DNA of 64,000 nucleotides from Cepaea nemoralis (Eukaryota > Mollusca > Gastropoda > Stylommatophora > Helicidae), in contig JACEFZ010021391.1 in assembly GCA_014155875.1 (NCBI GenBank), forward strand, positions 87,001 to 151,000. The letters are read 5' to 3'. Positions 53,790 through 63,838 of this stretch are shown here, in pieces. The position numbers and the translations under genes were made by a program. Numbering within the stretch: position 1 is the stretch's first letter; each line of letters starts with the position of its first letter. Below the pieces are notes generated by a model. It did not search any database, was not told the DNA's origin, and was given only the letters and a program-made list of their open reading frames with translations.

Positions 53790-54215
53790 ATAAACGTGAG
53801 CGGTCTTGTTTCGCCGACTTACGCCATCACCAGAGTCGTGATCAGCTCTGTGTTCTTGTCTTGACCATACCACATGGCCAAGCCATCTAGGTATTTACTT
53901 TTCTGCCTTCTCCTTAGTCTTTTTCTCTCAATCTTGCCAGTTGTCACCGAGTTCTCAAATTTATTTCTTCTTATAACGTGTCCAAAACAGTACGACTGTC
54001 TACATCTAATTTATCTAATCAGTATACGGTTTTTATTTGTTTATTGTTGTAGTACTTGGTCATTGGTTTTGTTTTTCTGTCCATGATATTCTTTGTATTT
54101 TCCTCAGAAACAACATTTCCACAGCCATCTGATGCTTTTTCAGCTTGTCTGCTCAATGTCCATGCTTCATATCCATACAATAGTACAGGTTCTATGAGCA
54201 CTTCAATTGGGAATA
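53790..54215 (-). pseudogene. RTE-like LINE fragment (family A), minus strand
   Basis: The minus-strand reading EPVLLYGYEAWTLSRQAEKA is the post-RT motif. Plus-strand blocks CGCCATCACCAGAGTCGTGA and ACCATACCACATGGCCAAGC match those at 24258-24330 and 62918-62980. The 3' end is near 53790. Confidence 0.8.
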
Positions 54216-54359
54216 TGAAACTTAAATGAAGAAAAAGAATAGGAATGGCCGAAGTTGTATTCCACAATAGTGTAAATAATCTAGGAAAACAGTTAAAATC
54301 AGTTCAAACTGAGTTATCGTGTGTTATGTATATCTTGCACTGTGTGTTGCGGAATCGTG

Positions 54360-54535
54360 AACAATGAACAAGCAGTAAGAAGAGAGAATCGAACAATGAA
54401 CAAACAGTAAGAAGAGAGAACTGAACAATACACAAGCAGTAAACAGAGAGAATTGAACAATGAACAAGCAGTAAGAAGCGAGAACTGAACACTACACAAG
54501 CAGTAAGCAGACATAATTGAACAATGAACAAGCAG
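54360..54535. repeat. 32-bp minisatellite, left arm
   Basis: Unit TTGAACAATGAACAAGCAGT plus AAGAAGAGAGAA, about 5.5 copies, cut at 54535 by the LTR element. It resumes at 61718. Confidence 0.95.
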
Positions 54536-55050
54536 TGTCAGGGTCTTGATTAGATGACCAAAGGCTCGTGTTCACTAACAGGCGTGAAACACTCTCACAC
54601 ACATATAATGAGTGTACAAGAACACACGGCGATATCACTCAACCACTTTAATCGCACTTCTCAAAACGCAGTCACATCAGGCATCGCTCAAACTTAGCGA
54701 TAATGCCATTGTCAGAAAACATACAATGCAAGATATCAATAATATCATAAATACAAATGAATATCTCACTCACGCAATCTTCACTCTACTCAAACAAAGC
54801 ATACAGGCTTTCTTCCATCCGTCTCGACTCATACACAGCAACACTCTTTCATGTCCGTCCGGTCTCGCTGTCCTCGGCTGTCTGAGCTACCCGCAGTGAT
54901 TCCTTCGTTAGCCCTGCCTTCCGCTCACGTGGTCTGCGTGCACCACGCTGACCCTTTCCAACCACTGCGTAGTAACTGTTAAGCCAGTTCACAGTCGTCC
55001 CTGGTCGTCTAGTGCCAGGCGCTGGAGATGATGACTCGGAGATTCTGACA
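54536..55050 (-). repeat. 3' LTR (element orientation) of the Gmr1-like element
   Basis: 515 bp, same borders as 61203-61717. On its inner side the element-strand sequence AGAGAGGGGCGGCCGGAGAG is purine-rich and is the likely polypurine tract. Confidence 0.93.
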
Positions 55051-56424
55051 CTCTCCGGCCGCCCCTCTCTAATGAAAGGTGTCTCCTTTCATTACTGGTG
55101 TTTATAGTTGGGTTAAATTCATACTATCAAAGTCAGAATCGACCAACTGTTTGTTATGTTAGGTGATTCTTTGGTATTTGTTGACTTTTATTGGGTAATT
55201 GCATGATATACCTTTTCTTCAATGCGGCCATAAGGCCACCCTCATCAAGTACAGTCCCCTAGTTGGATTTTTACCTAGGTTGATCATGGACTCAGCCAGT
55301 CCGGTAGTTATCCGCGACTAACGCTATCTTTCAAGCAACGCAACTACCTCACGACAAAATAAAAAAAATCACAAAAAGAGACATGTCAGGCCTTAAGTCA
55401 TCTTCATTACAAGATGACTTCAGCATTAGACACCCACCGATATGGTCGGATCGTCCAATGCTGGTCCTCAACTTTAGTAGTTATATTCCACGCATAGTTG
55501 ATGTCAAATGGTGATGTGTAGTCGTTTTGGCACATTGAACAAGTTAATATATGCATGCTTACATTTTCCCAATATTTCAGGTTGTTTCCCTTAGTTGTAA
55601 AGGTGAAACGCTATGGGAGATAATTTTTTAAGTTCTTTCAAAAAAATAAAGTACATTTGTAAGTTATATTCTAAGCGTCATAGATTGATATTTATTTTCA
55701 ATAGTGACCTAGTTGGTACCATTGAGAACAAATTAATCAATCAATGATTCTTAGATCACAAATATATAAATCCTTTCATTCAATTAACTATATATAAAAT
55801 TTTGGTGTCACACAGTTATTTCAAGTGTCATAGATTTGTGACTATTATGTGTATAGTCTGCTACTTTTTGCTAAATTTAACTAAATAATTCCAAAAGGAA
55901 ACGGAAATACACAATTGATGTATTTACACGCTTGAGTAACACACTGTTTTTCATATTTTCGGATAACACTGTTCTATATGGAAGTACTGATTAAACTGTG
56001 CTGTTGGAGTAACACACTGTTCTGGATGTCTAATTTCTATATCATCGTCTATCTCACACAGTTATAGTGTTAAAATATTTGAACAAACTGCTGTGCTTAT
56101 ATCAATAGTATTTATAAGCGCAGGTGCTACGGATATTACCACCAGTTGGTTTAAGGTAAGTTTGTAAACACCACACGTAGCACTGTTGTTGGAGCACTGT
56201 TCGTATACATATTACAAAGTGTTTAAAATATTGTCACTCTTCATTCTAATCGTTCATATCTTCATCATATTCACTTGTTAAAAATATAACTTAAATAAAT
56301 TGTAGGACTATGTCCTTATCACAATACATCACTTGTCACAGCGTTCTCTGGATAAATCAAATAATAATTCGCTGGATTGTGATAGATATCTGAGCGCTAT
56401 AGGAGACAGGCTATGTTCACTGCC
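55051..56424 (-). other. 3' non-coding region of the Gmr1-like element
   Basis: AT-rich, with no open frame of note. It begins (element orientation) after RNase H and ends at the polypurine tract. Confidence 0.6.
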
Positions 56425-57315
56425 TTAATCTTTGCGCTCAGGCGTAGTCAGCCTGTCTTCGGACATCTCGAGAGGACATCTGGAAAGTAAGTCTGCAATC
56501 GTATTTTCGGAGCCACGGATATGTCTGATCTCAAAGCTGTAACTTTGGAGTAACAAAGACCATCTTGCAATCCTATGGTTTGTCGGTGTACCTGTAATAA
56601 TGATAGTTAACGGGTTGATGTCTGTCTCCACGATGAAGTGTTTCCCTAGCAAAAATGTAGACAATTTTTTAACAGAATAAATTAAAGCCAGGGCTTCCAA
56701 TTCTGGAGTCGACCATCTCCTTTCTCTTGGTGACAGTTTACGAGTTACGTAACAGATTGGATGTAAGATGCCATCATAGGGCTGTAACAACACAGCTCCG
56801 ATGGCTATGGAACTCGCGTCAGTTCTCAATCTGAAAGGAATTTCCAAATTTGGCAATTTAAGGATGGGATTAGAAGAGAAGTACGACAATACTTTTGTAA
56901 ATGCAGGTCTCAGGCCCTCTCTGTTTACAATTTTATTTGGTTTGTCTTTGGTTAGTAAATTTGTAAAACTTTCTGTTAAACTAGCAAAATTAGGTATGAA
57001 TCGTCTGTAATAATTCAGTAATCCTAACATGCTTCTTACTTCCTTCTTTGATGTCGGAAGTGACAATTTCAGAATTTTCGAAACAATGTTGTCATCAATG
57101 GTAACAAATCCATTGCAAATTTTATATACTAAAAAAGTAATTTCATGGTAGGCAATTTCTACCTTTGATAGTTTCACTGTTAGGCCGTGGTGTCTGATGC
57201 GTTCAAATGTTTGTCGTAGTGTCGTTAAATGTTCTGTCATTGTTCTAGTATATATGCAGATGTCGTCCATGTATGAAATAATATTTGGTATGTCTCCAAG
57301 TAGCAGTCTTGTCAT
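56425..57315 (-). CDS. Gmr1-like pol: RT C-terminal part and RNase H
   Basis: 296-codon minus-strand frame starting inside the RT. The catalytic YMDD box (about residues 15-18, in ISYMDDICIY) is kept, followed by the thumb and connection (HEITFLVYKICNG, LLNYYRRFIPNF). RNase H follows with LRTDASSIAIGAVL, the TPELEALALIYSVKKL helix, ETDINPL and the closing ENTIADLLSR. Everything before FVRMTRLLLG is missing: the fingers, the first catalytic Asp and the PFG loop. The upstream linker (57318-57512) is joined almost directly to the palm, so this is an internal deletion. The RT cannot be functional. Confidence 0.9.
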   Translation of the reverse strand: MTRLLLGDIPNIISYMDDICIYTRTMTEHLTTLRQTFERIRHHGLTVKLSKVEIAYHEITFLVYKICNGFVTIDDNIVSKILKLSLPTSKKEVRSMLGLLNYYRRFIPNFASLTESFTNLLTKDKPNKIVNREGLRPAFTKVLSYFSSNPILKLPNLEIPFRLRTDASSIAIGAVLLQPYDGILHPICYVTRKLSPRERRWSTPELEALALIYSVKKLSTFLLGKHFIVETDINPLTIIITGTPTNHRIARWSLLLQSYSFEIRHIRGSENTIADLLSRCPLEMSEDRLTTPERKD

Positions 57316-57317
57316 CC

Positions 57318-57512
57318 TTACAAATGTTGCACTATGTCTGTCTGTCCCGGATGGTTGGAGAAAATGGTCCTATAGTCCTGTAACAGTTGTCTGCAACTGT
57401 CGGTCTCAGTCTGAGAAAGGTCAGGACATAGTTTGATGTCTTGTAGTGTGTCAGTCGTATCAAGTGATGGAACTGGTATTTCGTCTGTATCTTCTGAGTC
57501 TGTGTGGTCCAC
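57318..57512 (-). pseudogene. Gmr1-like pol: linker before RT
   Basis: Minus-strand frame with LLQDYRTIFSNHPGQTDIVQ, the conserved segment that precedes the fingers of Gypsy RTs. It stops right at the deletion junction. Its position after the integrase C-terminus proves the unusual order. Confidence 0.8.
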
Positions 57513-57817
57513 TACAGTTGTGCTTGCTGCTGTCTCCTCTTGTCTCCGTCTCTATTGTAGTAGGGTTTCAACATGTCAATGTGAAATATTTTGTTTTTGT
57601 TGTTTAATGCAAATTCATAGTCTACAGTCGAAATTTGTCGTAGTACTTTGAACGGTCCTTGCCATGAGTCTGTTAGGAGGTGTTTGTCACTAGGCAATAG
57701 CAGTAGTACGTCCCGTCCTGGTGTCAGTGTTATTGTCCTATTTCCTCTGTTGGCATATTCTCTGTAGATGGCACCAGGTTGTCTTAATGATTCATTAGCC
57801 AATAGGCATGATTTCAT
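57512..57817 (-). pseudogene. Gmr1-like integrase C-terminal domain
   Basis: Contains SLRQPGAIYREYANRGNRTI, GRDVLLLLPSDKHLLTDSWQ and GPFKVLRQI. The L-D/T-x-W-x-GPF motif belongs to the Gypsy integrase C-terminal (GPY/F) module. It is separated from the core by a frameshift at about 57820. Confidence 0.85.
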
Positions 57818-57824
57818 AATCCTG

Positions 57825-58326
57825 TCACAGTAATGTTGTTACATGTTCATAAGGTGACACAATTTTATGTTCATTCTCACGTTCAGTTAACAAAGTATGG
57901 TAAATAGATAATTGGCCGCGTGGTTTGGCACCATATACTAGCTCAAAAGGTGAAAAGCCAGTGCTAGAGTGAGGTACTTCTCGGTAAGCGAAAAGTGTGG
58001 CAGGTAAAAAGGTGTCCCAGTCATTTGGGCATTCTTGAGTGACTTTCGCTAACATATGTTTCAAGTCACCATTCATCTTTTCTACAATACCCGTTGAATG
58101 AGGGTGATAGGGACTGTTGAAACACTGTTTAATGCCTAGCATTTTATTAAAGGCTTGAGTCGCAGCAGAGATAAATTGACTTCCCCTATCAGATAGAATC
58201 GTTCCAGGAAAACCTATTCTCGCGAAGATGTGGAAAAAGACTTCTATAACATCCTTAGAAGTAATATTCTTAAGCAGAATAGCTTCAGGCCACCTTGTAC
58301 ATAAATCAATTACAGTTAGAATATAC
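57825..58326 (-). pseudogene. Gmr1-like integrase catalytic core
   Basis: The first Asp (TVIDLCTRWPEA) and second Asp (ILSDRGSQFIS) lie in 58326-58150. The Glu (HSTGIVEKMNGDLK) lies in the open piece 58142-57825. So the D,D,E triad is complete at sequence level. A +1-type shift at about 58330 separates it from the N-terminal zinc domain. Together these are an rve-type integrase. Confidence 0.85.
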
Positions 58327-60165
58327 TTATTCCCTCACTCTTGATGTAACATGGTTTAAAGGACCTACTATATCTACTGAGATTTTCTCAAATGGCCTAC
58401 TTGCAAGATCTGTTGTTTGCAGTTCTGCTTGAGGGTGTTTCCCTTTTTTCACAAGCTTCTGGCAGATGTCACAAGATCTACAGTACTGCTTGATATCACT
58501 GCATAATTTAGGACAGTAGAACTGTGTCAGAATTCTTTCTCTGGTTTTAGCATAGGCCATATGCCCTGCAAAAGGTATGTCATGTGCTAGTTGCAATGCT
58601 TCTTTGCGGTGTTCTGTTGGTAACACCGTTTGTGCAATGGTGTTGGCATCTTTTGCGTAGTACCTTATAAGGATACCACATTTCACATCAAAGTGCCAGC
58701 TAGCATTCTTTGTTAGTTTTGGCTTTTGGCCCACAAGTTTAAAATATTTATCTAACGATACATCGGCCTTTTGTGCCTTCACAAACTCTTCCCTCGTGTT
58801 CTTAAGAGGTGATATACTTGTACTCAATAGTTCTAAGGTCTCAGTTTGGTAGGTCTGAGATTGTAATTCAGCAGCTGATCTAGTTACTGCATTTGCTAAA
58901 GTACTTTCACAGCAAGATGGTACAAAATCATGTGGCATATCATTCACTTCTGGCAGGTTACCAACAATAATATCACAACATGGATTACATAATGCTGCGC
59001 ATTTAACCTTGCCTGTCAAGAATGGTGTTTGAATATATGCCCATGCAAGTGGGTATTCCTCAATATTTCCTGAGAAAGTTCTGCATGTCACATGTTTGCC
59101 TGTGTAATCTTCTGGTAAGATAAAGTCTTTCTTCAAACCAATGAGGGTGCTTCCGCTATCACGTAAAACACTGGCTACTTTGCCGTTAACATAACCTTGG
59201 TGGATATTCAGCTTGCCTTTCGAATCTATAACAAGGTTTGTTTCTTCGTTTGCTATATGTATGGAGTGGCCGCATGTTAAGACGTCATCTTCATGGAAGC
59301 GGTTGCAGGTTGAGCACTTTCCCAGATGAAAAACATCAATGGTTTCAGCTGCATTAGCTGGATGTTGACTCTCTACTAGTTCTTCATCAGAGTAAGAGCT
59401 ATTGAACATTGCCGCGTTGGCTTTTCTCGTCATCTGCTTTCCTTTACATGCATTACGCCAGTGGCCGTACACTTTGCAAAGGTAGCATTTGGTTAAACGT
59501 TTGACGTTCTTTCTCTCTCTATCTTGTTTGTCTATATAATTCTGTAAGTATGTCAGATACCCAGGGTTTTTGTCACACATCTCACTTTCATTGTGTTGAA
59601 AATTGCAATATTTGCAACGATAATTGTTACCAACAGTTTGCCTAAAAGGTTTTTGTCTGTTGTAACTATTTGGTTTTGATCTTTCATAGGTAGCAGCAGC
59701 TACGAATTCAGTGTCTTTCAGCACATTGTGTAAACAATCTTTATTTGCTGTAAAGTATGCTGAACCGCGTTTTTCAATCTGCTGTACACTCTTACATTCG
59801 CACTCTTGCAAAGATTTTGAAAAGGGTGGTGGTAAAGAAGAGATAATTTTGTCTCTTAATATCAGATCTTTCAACTTATCAAAATTTTTATCAATTTTGG
59901 CTGATGATAACCACTTACTAAATACATCCTGTACTACTGAAGTGTAGTCAGAGAACGTTTGTGTTGCTTTTGGAGATAACTTAGCAAACTGTTCTCTGTA
60001 CCCTGCTTCATCTAATAGGAAATGAGCCATAATTTTAGCTTTCATATAATGATAGTCATTTCTTAACTCTTTAGGGATAGTCTCTATAACTTTTAGTTGC
60101 TCCCCAGACAGACTCCTCATATAGATGATGTTCCAATCTGTAACTGGGACCTGATAATGTTCCAT
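58327..60165 (-). CDS. Gmr1-like gag, protease and integrase zinc domain
   Basis: 612-codon minus-strand frame. Residues 1-130 are capsid-like (MAHFLLDEAGYREQFAKLSP). Two CCHC-type knuckles follow: C-x2-C-x3-H-x5-C (CKYCNFQHNESEMC, atypical spacing) and C-x2-C-x4-H-x4-C (CYLCKVYGHWRNAC). The retropepsin has LRDSGSTLIG and CDIIVGNLPE. With no RT in between, the frame continues straight into the integrase HHCC domain (LAHDIPFAGHMAYAKTRERI, YCRSCDICQKL) and the start of the core (ISVDIVGPLN). It ends at a frameshift. Direct protease-to-integrase fusion in one open frame is what distinguishes this element from ordinary Gypsy pol. Confidence 0.9.
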   Translation of the reverse strand: MEHYQVPVTDWNIIYMRSLSGEQLKVIETIPKELRNDYHYMKAKIMAHFLLDEAGYREQFAKLSPKATQTFSDYTSVVQDVFSKWLSSAKIDKNFDKLKDLILRDKIISSLPPPFSKSLQECECKSVQQIEKRGSAYFTANKDCLHNVLKDTEFVAAATYERSKPNSYNRQKPFRQTVGNNYRCKYCNFQHNESEMCDKNPGYLTYLQNYIDKQDRERKNVKRLTKCYLCKVYGHWRNACKGKQMTRKANAAMFNSSYSDEELVESQHPANAAETIDVFHLGKCSTCNRFHEDDVLTCGHSIHIANEETNLVIDSKGKLNIHQGYVNGKVASVLRDSGSTLIGLKKDFILPEDYTGKHVTCRTFSGNIEEYPLAWAYIQTPFLTGKVKCAALCNPCCDIIVGNLPEVNDMPHDFVPSCCESTLANAVTRSAAELQSQTYQTETLELLSTSISPLKNTREEFVKAQKADVSLDKYFKLVGQKPKLTKNASWHFDVKCGILIRYYAKDANTIAQTVLPTEHRKEALQLAHDIPFAGHMAYAKTRERILTQFYCPKLCSDIKQYCRSCDICQKLVKKGKHPQAELQTTDLASRPFEKISVDIVGPLNHVTSRVRE

Positions 60166-60315
60166 TATCGTTTCAAAGTTCTGGGTAAATGCTGAAATAA
60201 AATCCGCAGTAGCAAAATTTTTGACGATTCCTTGGTACTTTTTGTATTGATTTTTTTTCCCTTCATTTCTAACTTTCTGGTATCTCTTTCGACTGATGTT
60301 TCGAGCTCTAGCTGT

Positions 60316-60579
60316 TTAATTTTTAACTGCATTTCCAAGTTCTTCTCTTTTGCTCTGTGCAGTAATCTCAGCCTTTCTTACCTCAGCATCTGTTTCTGCT
60401 TTTCTAGCTTCTAACTCTGCCTTTTTCAGTTCTCTTTCAGCAGCTCTGTCCTCCCTTTCTTTGGCTTTTTCCTTTAATTGGACATACTCTGCGTATTTTG
60501 CCTCACTCCACTTTGTTAATTCATCTCCGGTTAACTTTAACTTCAACCCAGATTCAATAAAGTCGTGTAACGAAGACAT
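60316..60579 (-). pseudogene. Gmr1-like gag N-terminus, coiled coil
   Basis: Starts at an ATG (60579 on the minus strand), MSSLHDFIESGLKLKLTGDE, then a Lys/Glu-rich helix (EKAKEREDRAAERELKKAEL). Such N-terminal coiled coils occur in several Gypsy gags, including the ORF at 27708. Frameshifts at about 60316 and 60200 separate it from the 58327-60165 frame. Confidence 0.8.
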
Positions 60580-61202
60580 GGTGATGTTTCAAAATAGTTA
60601 CACAGATTTATATGCAAAATAGTTATATTATGATACTAAATACAGTAATTATATCATATACAATGACAAAATAACTATACAGTCAAGGCCTGATCCCGCA
60701 CAAAAGTATATAAGAAAAAAAATACTTAAGTGACACTGGAATTTTGAAACTCTGGAAGTATGTTAGCAATTTCACCAGAGAAGGGATGAGTGGTCTTCTA
60801 CAGCCAGGAAAATTACCTTGGTCCTTTACAATTTCAGATGAAAAACCTGTTTAATTTTAGAGAGAGAAAATATTAGTATGTGTATGTTTTTGTGGTGTCT
60901 GTATTGTCAGCTAAGTGTAGTAGGTTTGTATGCACGTCAAGTATGTATGTATAGTCGTCTCGTCGTACGTTCAGATTTTAACTCAGTATAACTTCTTTCC
61001 CAATGCTTTCGTTCAAGAGTCGTTCCATCTCAACACAAACACTGGTCCAAACACGGACAAGTTTCTCACGTTCACTCCTTTTTCACATATACGTTCACTC
61101 GTCGCTTAATTTTGGTTCAAACACGGACGATGCACCCATGTTCACTCCTATTTCTATATTACATGTGGTTCAAAACACGGACGATGCACCCACGTTCACT
61201 CC
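60580..61202 (-). other. 5' leader of the Gmr1-like element
   Basis: No open frame. It contains two to three short direct repeats (ACGGACGATGCACCCACGTT). The primer-binding site should lie just inside 61202, but I cannot assign the tRNA. Confidence 0.6.
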
Positions 61203-61717
61203 TGTCAGGGTCTTGATTAGATGATCAAAGGCTCGTGTTCACTAACAGGCGTGAAACACTCTCACACACATATAATGAGTGTAAAAGAACACACGGCGAT
61301 ATCACTCAACCACTTTAATCGCACTTCTCAAAACGCAGTCACATCAGGCATCGCTCAACCTTAGCGATAATGCCATTGTTAGAAACCATACAATGCAAGA
61401 TATCAATAATATCATAAATACAAATGAATATCTCACTCACGCAATCTTAGCTCTACTCAAACAAAGCATACAGGCTTTCTTCCATCCGTCTCGACTCATA
61501 CACAGCAACACTCTTTCATGTCCGTCCGGTCTCGCTGTCCTAGGCTGTCTGAGCTACCCGCAGTGATTCCTTCGTTGGCCCTGCCTTCCGCTCACGTGGT
61601 CTGCGTGCACCACGCTGACCCTTTCCAACCACTGCGTAGTAACTGTTAAGCCAGTTCACAGTCGTCCCTGGTCGTCTAGTGCCAGGCGCTGGAGATGATG
61701 ACTCGGAGATTCTGACA
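61203..61717 (-). repeat. 5' LTR (element orientation) of the Gmr1-like element
   Basis: 515 bp pair of 54536-55050 with TGTCA/TGACA inverted ends. Confidence 0.93.
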
Positions 61718-62125
61718 GCATTAAGAAGAGATAATTGAACAATGAACAAGCAGTAAGAAGAGATAATTTGACAATGAACAAGCAGTAAGAAGAGAGAATT
61801 GAACAATGAACAAGCAGTAAGAAGAGAGAATCGAACAATAAACAAGCAGTAAGAAGATAGAACTGAACAATATACAAGCAGTAAACAGAGAGAATGGAAC
61901 AATGAACTAGCTGTAAGAAGAGAGAACTGAACAATACACAAGCAGTAAACAGAGATAATGGAACAATGAACAAGCAGTAAGAAGCGAGAATTGAACAATA
62001 CACAAGCAGTAAGCAGACAGAATTGAACAATGAACAAGAAGTAAGAAGAGATAATTGAACAATGAATAAGCAGTAAGAAGAGAGAATTGGACAATGAACA
62101 AGCAGTAAGAAGAGAGAATAAACGC
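61718..62125. repeat. 32-bp minisatellite, right arm
   Basis: About 12.5 copies of the same unit as 54360-54535. The first unit (GCATTAAGAAG) completes the one broken by the insertion. Confidence 0.95.
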
Positions 62126-62154
62126 CGTGTATGTGTAGATTTAAACCATGGTTG

Positions 62155-62395
62155 TGGCTAAAGGGATAGTGAGGCGCGCAGTTTCATAATCCCCTGACAC
62201 ACCAAGTCAAGGGATCGAAGTCAGCCGCTGGTGATTCGGAAGTAAACTGCTTTTCGTTGAATTTAGTAGTATGAAACGTCGGCAGTTCAGAAAGCAATAG
62301 CGAACTACTGAACAAAATTCTGCTTACTAAATGACAATCCATAAATGCTGGGGTTCATTGCAACGTCTATAGAGGACATGAAACTGACTTGTGTG
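62155..62395 (+). mobile_element. tRNA-derived SINE (family S1)
   Basis: Head with GGATAGTGAGGCGCGCAG (A-box region) and GGGATCGAAGTC (B-box), body GTTCAGAAAGCAATAGCGAA and CTACTGAAC, 3' module GGGGTTCATTGCAACGTC. It ends about 175 bp before exon 4. Confidence 0.7.
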
Positions 62396-62569
62396 TGTGG
62401 ATATACAAAATACGAAATAATTTGTGATGTTTACAAATTGCGTTGATCGTGTGCTGTTGTTTCTAAATCTCTATAACCACACAGTGTAATTGTAAATTTA
62501 TTGTGTAACGTGTGTAACACTACAATTTTATCATTTGTAATTACACATTGTCCTGTTTCACAACCACAG

Positions 62570-62708
62570 ATGAACAACGCTGCAGCAGAACTAGCCGACG
62601 CTCACAACTATCCACTCATGCGTCTCATGACTGTAGAACAAGAACAGTCTACGACTCCTCTATATGATCTCATCCAGTTGAGACAATCATGGACCCGACC
62701 CAGCAATG
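62570..62708 (+). CDS. SIAE: Sialate O-acetylesterase homologue, exon 4
   Basis: Begins in phase 0 after CAACCACAG, directly continuing exon 3. It encodes 46 residues, starting MNNAAAELADAHNYPLMRLM and ending SWTRPSN. The pattern (N-x-A-x-EL ... YP-x-MRL-x-TV ... W-x-RPS) matches the stretch after the catalytic Ser in animal SIAE proteins. The donor is uncertain: GTTCGT at 62709 or GTAGAA at 62712, both weak. About 200 residues of a protein that is usually a little over 500 long are encoded in the window. The remaining exons, with the catalytic His and Asp, would lie beyond 64000. Confidence 0.88.
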
Positions 62709-62865
62709 GTTCGTAGAAGTGTCTTTCCATACAATGGATTAGACTTGTTGAGCTGCTGTTTTTAATCTGATGTTGATATGTTTGCCCAGTAATGGTTGGT
62801 AGCAGTGTCTGTCCACATAGATGGGATAGTCTTCTTTTTCTTTTGCACTCTATTTCCGAATGGTT

Positions 62866-63600
62866 TCTTCATCATGTGTCATGCCGATAAGCGTGGGCAG
62901 TCTTGTTTTGCCATCTCACGCCATCACCAGAGTCGTGGATCAGATCTGTGTTCTCGTCTAGACCATACCACGTAGACAAACCATCCAGATATGTACTTCT
63001 CTGTCTTCCCCTTGTTCTCTTTCCCCCAATCTTGCCAGTTGTCACCAAGTTCTCCTATTTATTTCTTCACATAACGTAGCAAAAACAAGTTGACTGTCTA
63101 CGTCTAATTTTTCTAATCAGTTTATGATTTTTGTTTGTTTCTTGAAAGACTGTCCATGGTTGTCTTTGCATTTTCCTCAGAAACACTTCCACATCCATCA
63201 GATGATTTTCAGCTTGTCCTCTCATTGCCGAAGCTTCATATCCATACACAAGTACAGATTCTATGCAACACCTCAACACACTTTTTCTCGTCGCATATAA
63301 ATAACATCATTTTATTGGTCAGTATGTTTTCCATCTTGCAAAAGACTACCTTCGCCATGAGGATTCTTGTTCTAATCTCTTCAAGGCATCTCCCTTCAGA
63401 TGTTAAAACTGTTCTGAGATAAATGTACTTATTCACGTGTTTAAGAATATTCCCATTTGCTTGTATCTTACACAGTGCTACTTCCTTGTTCCTAGTGACG
63501 ACCATAATCTGTGTCTTCTTACAATTTAATTATAACCCTAGTTGTTCACTGTGTGCAACCACTGTATCTACTAAATGTTGCAGATCCTGCTCCTATGTCC
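62866..63600 (-). pseudogene. RTE-like LINE fragment (family A), minus strand
   Basis: Minus-strand pieces, from 5' to 3' of the element: a DLQHLVDTVVAHSE-type thumb helix, NCKKTQIMVV, YLRTVLTSEGRCLEEIRTR, VLVYGYEASAMRGQAENHLM and VEVFLRKMQRQPW. The 3' end is at about 62866 (TCATGTGTCATGCCGATAAG on the plus strand). It is the longest thumb-to-3' segment of family A here. Confidence 0.85.
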
Positions 63601-63838
63601 GCAATCAACCCAGCCCCCCCCCCTCTCCCCCCAGAACCGCCATCTCCTTCCACCATATCTTCAGCTATCTCATGCAGCTCTGTCCACCTTCTTCGCATGT
63701 TGTTCATGTCGATTTATTTCTACTTCTCTTCTCCGAGAGTGTGTGGGTCTTCCTCTATTTCTTTTGCCATGTGGCCTCCAGATTAAGATGTTTCTAGTTA
63801 TTCTATTCTCTGGTATTCTTCTCGGTTCATTAGTATTT

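Larger units (their letters stand above)
54536..61717 (-). mobile_element. LTR retrotransposon with integrase upstream of RT (Gmr1-like order)
   Basis: 7,182 bp with two 515-bp LTRs (TGTCAG...CTGACA) that differ at about nine positions by my count (about 98% identical). The flanks GCAG (left) and GCAT (right) restore a continuous minisatellite unit if one 4-bp copy is removed, consistent with a 4-bp duplication carrying one mismatch. Minus-strand order is coiled-coil gag, zinc knuckles, protease, integrase, then RT and RNase H. This is the copia-like domain order known for Gmr1 Gypsy elements. Frameshifts and a large RT deletion make it inactive. Confidence 0.9.
53675..62569 (+). other. SIAE-like intron 3, 8.9 kb
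   Basis: GTGAAT donor and CAACCACAG acceptor. Most of it is the minus-strand LTR retrotransposon at 54536-61717 and its host minisatellite. Confidence 0.8.
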
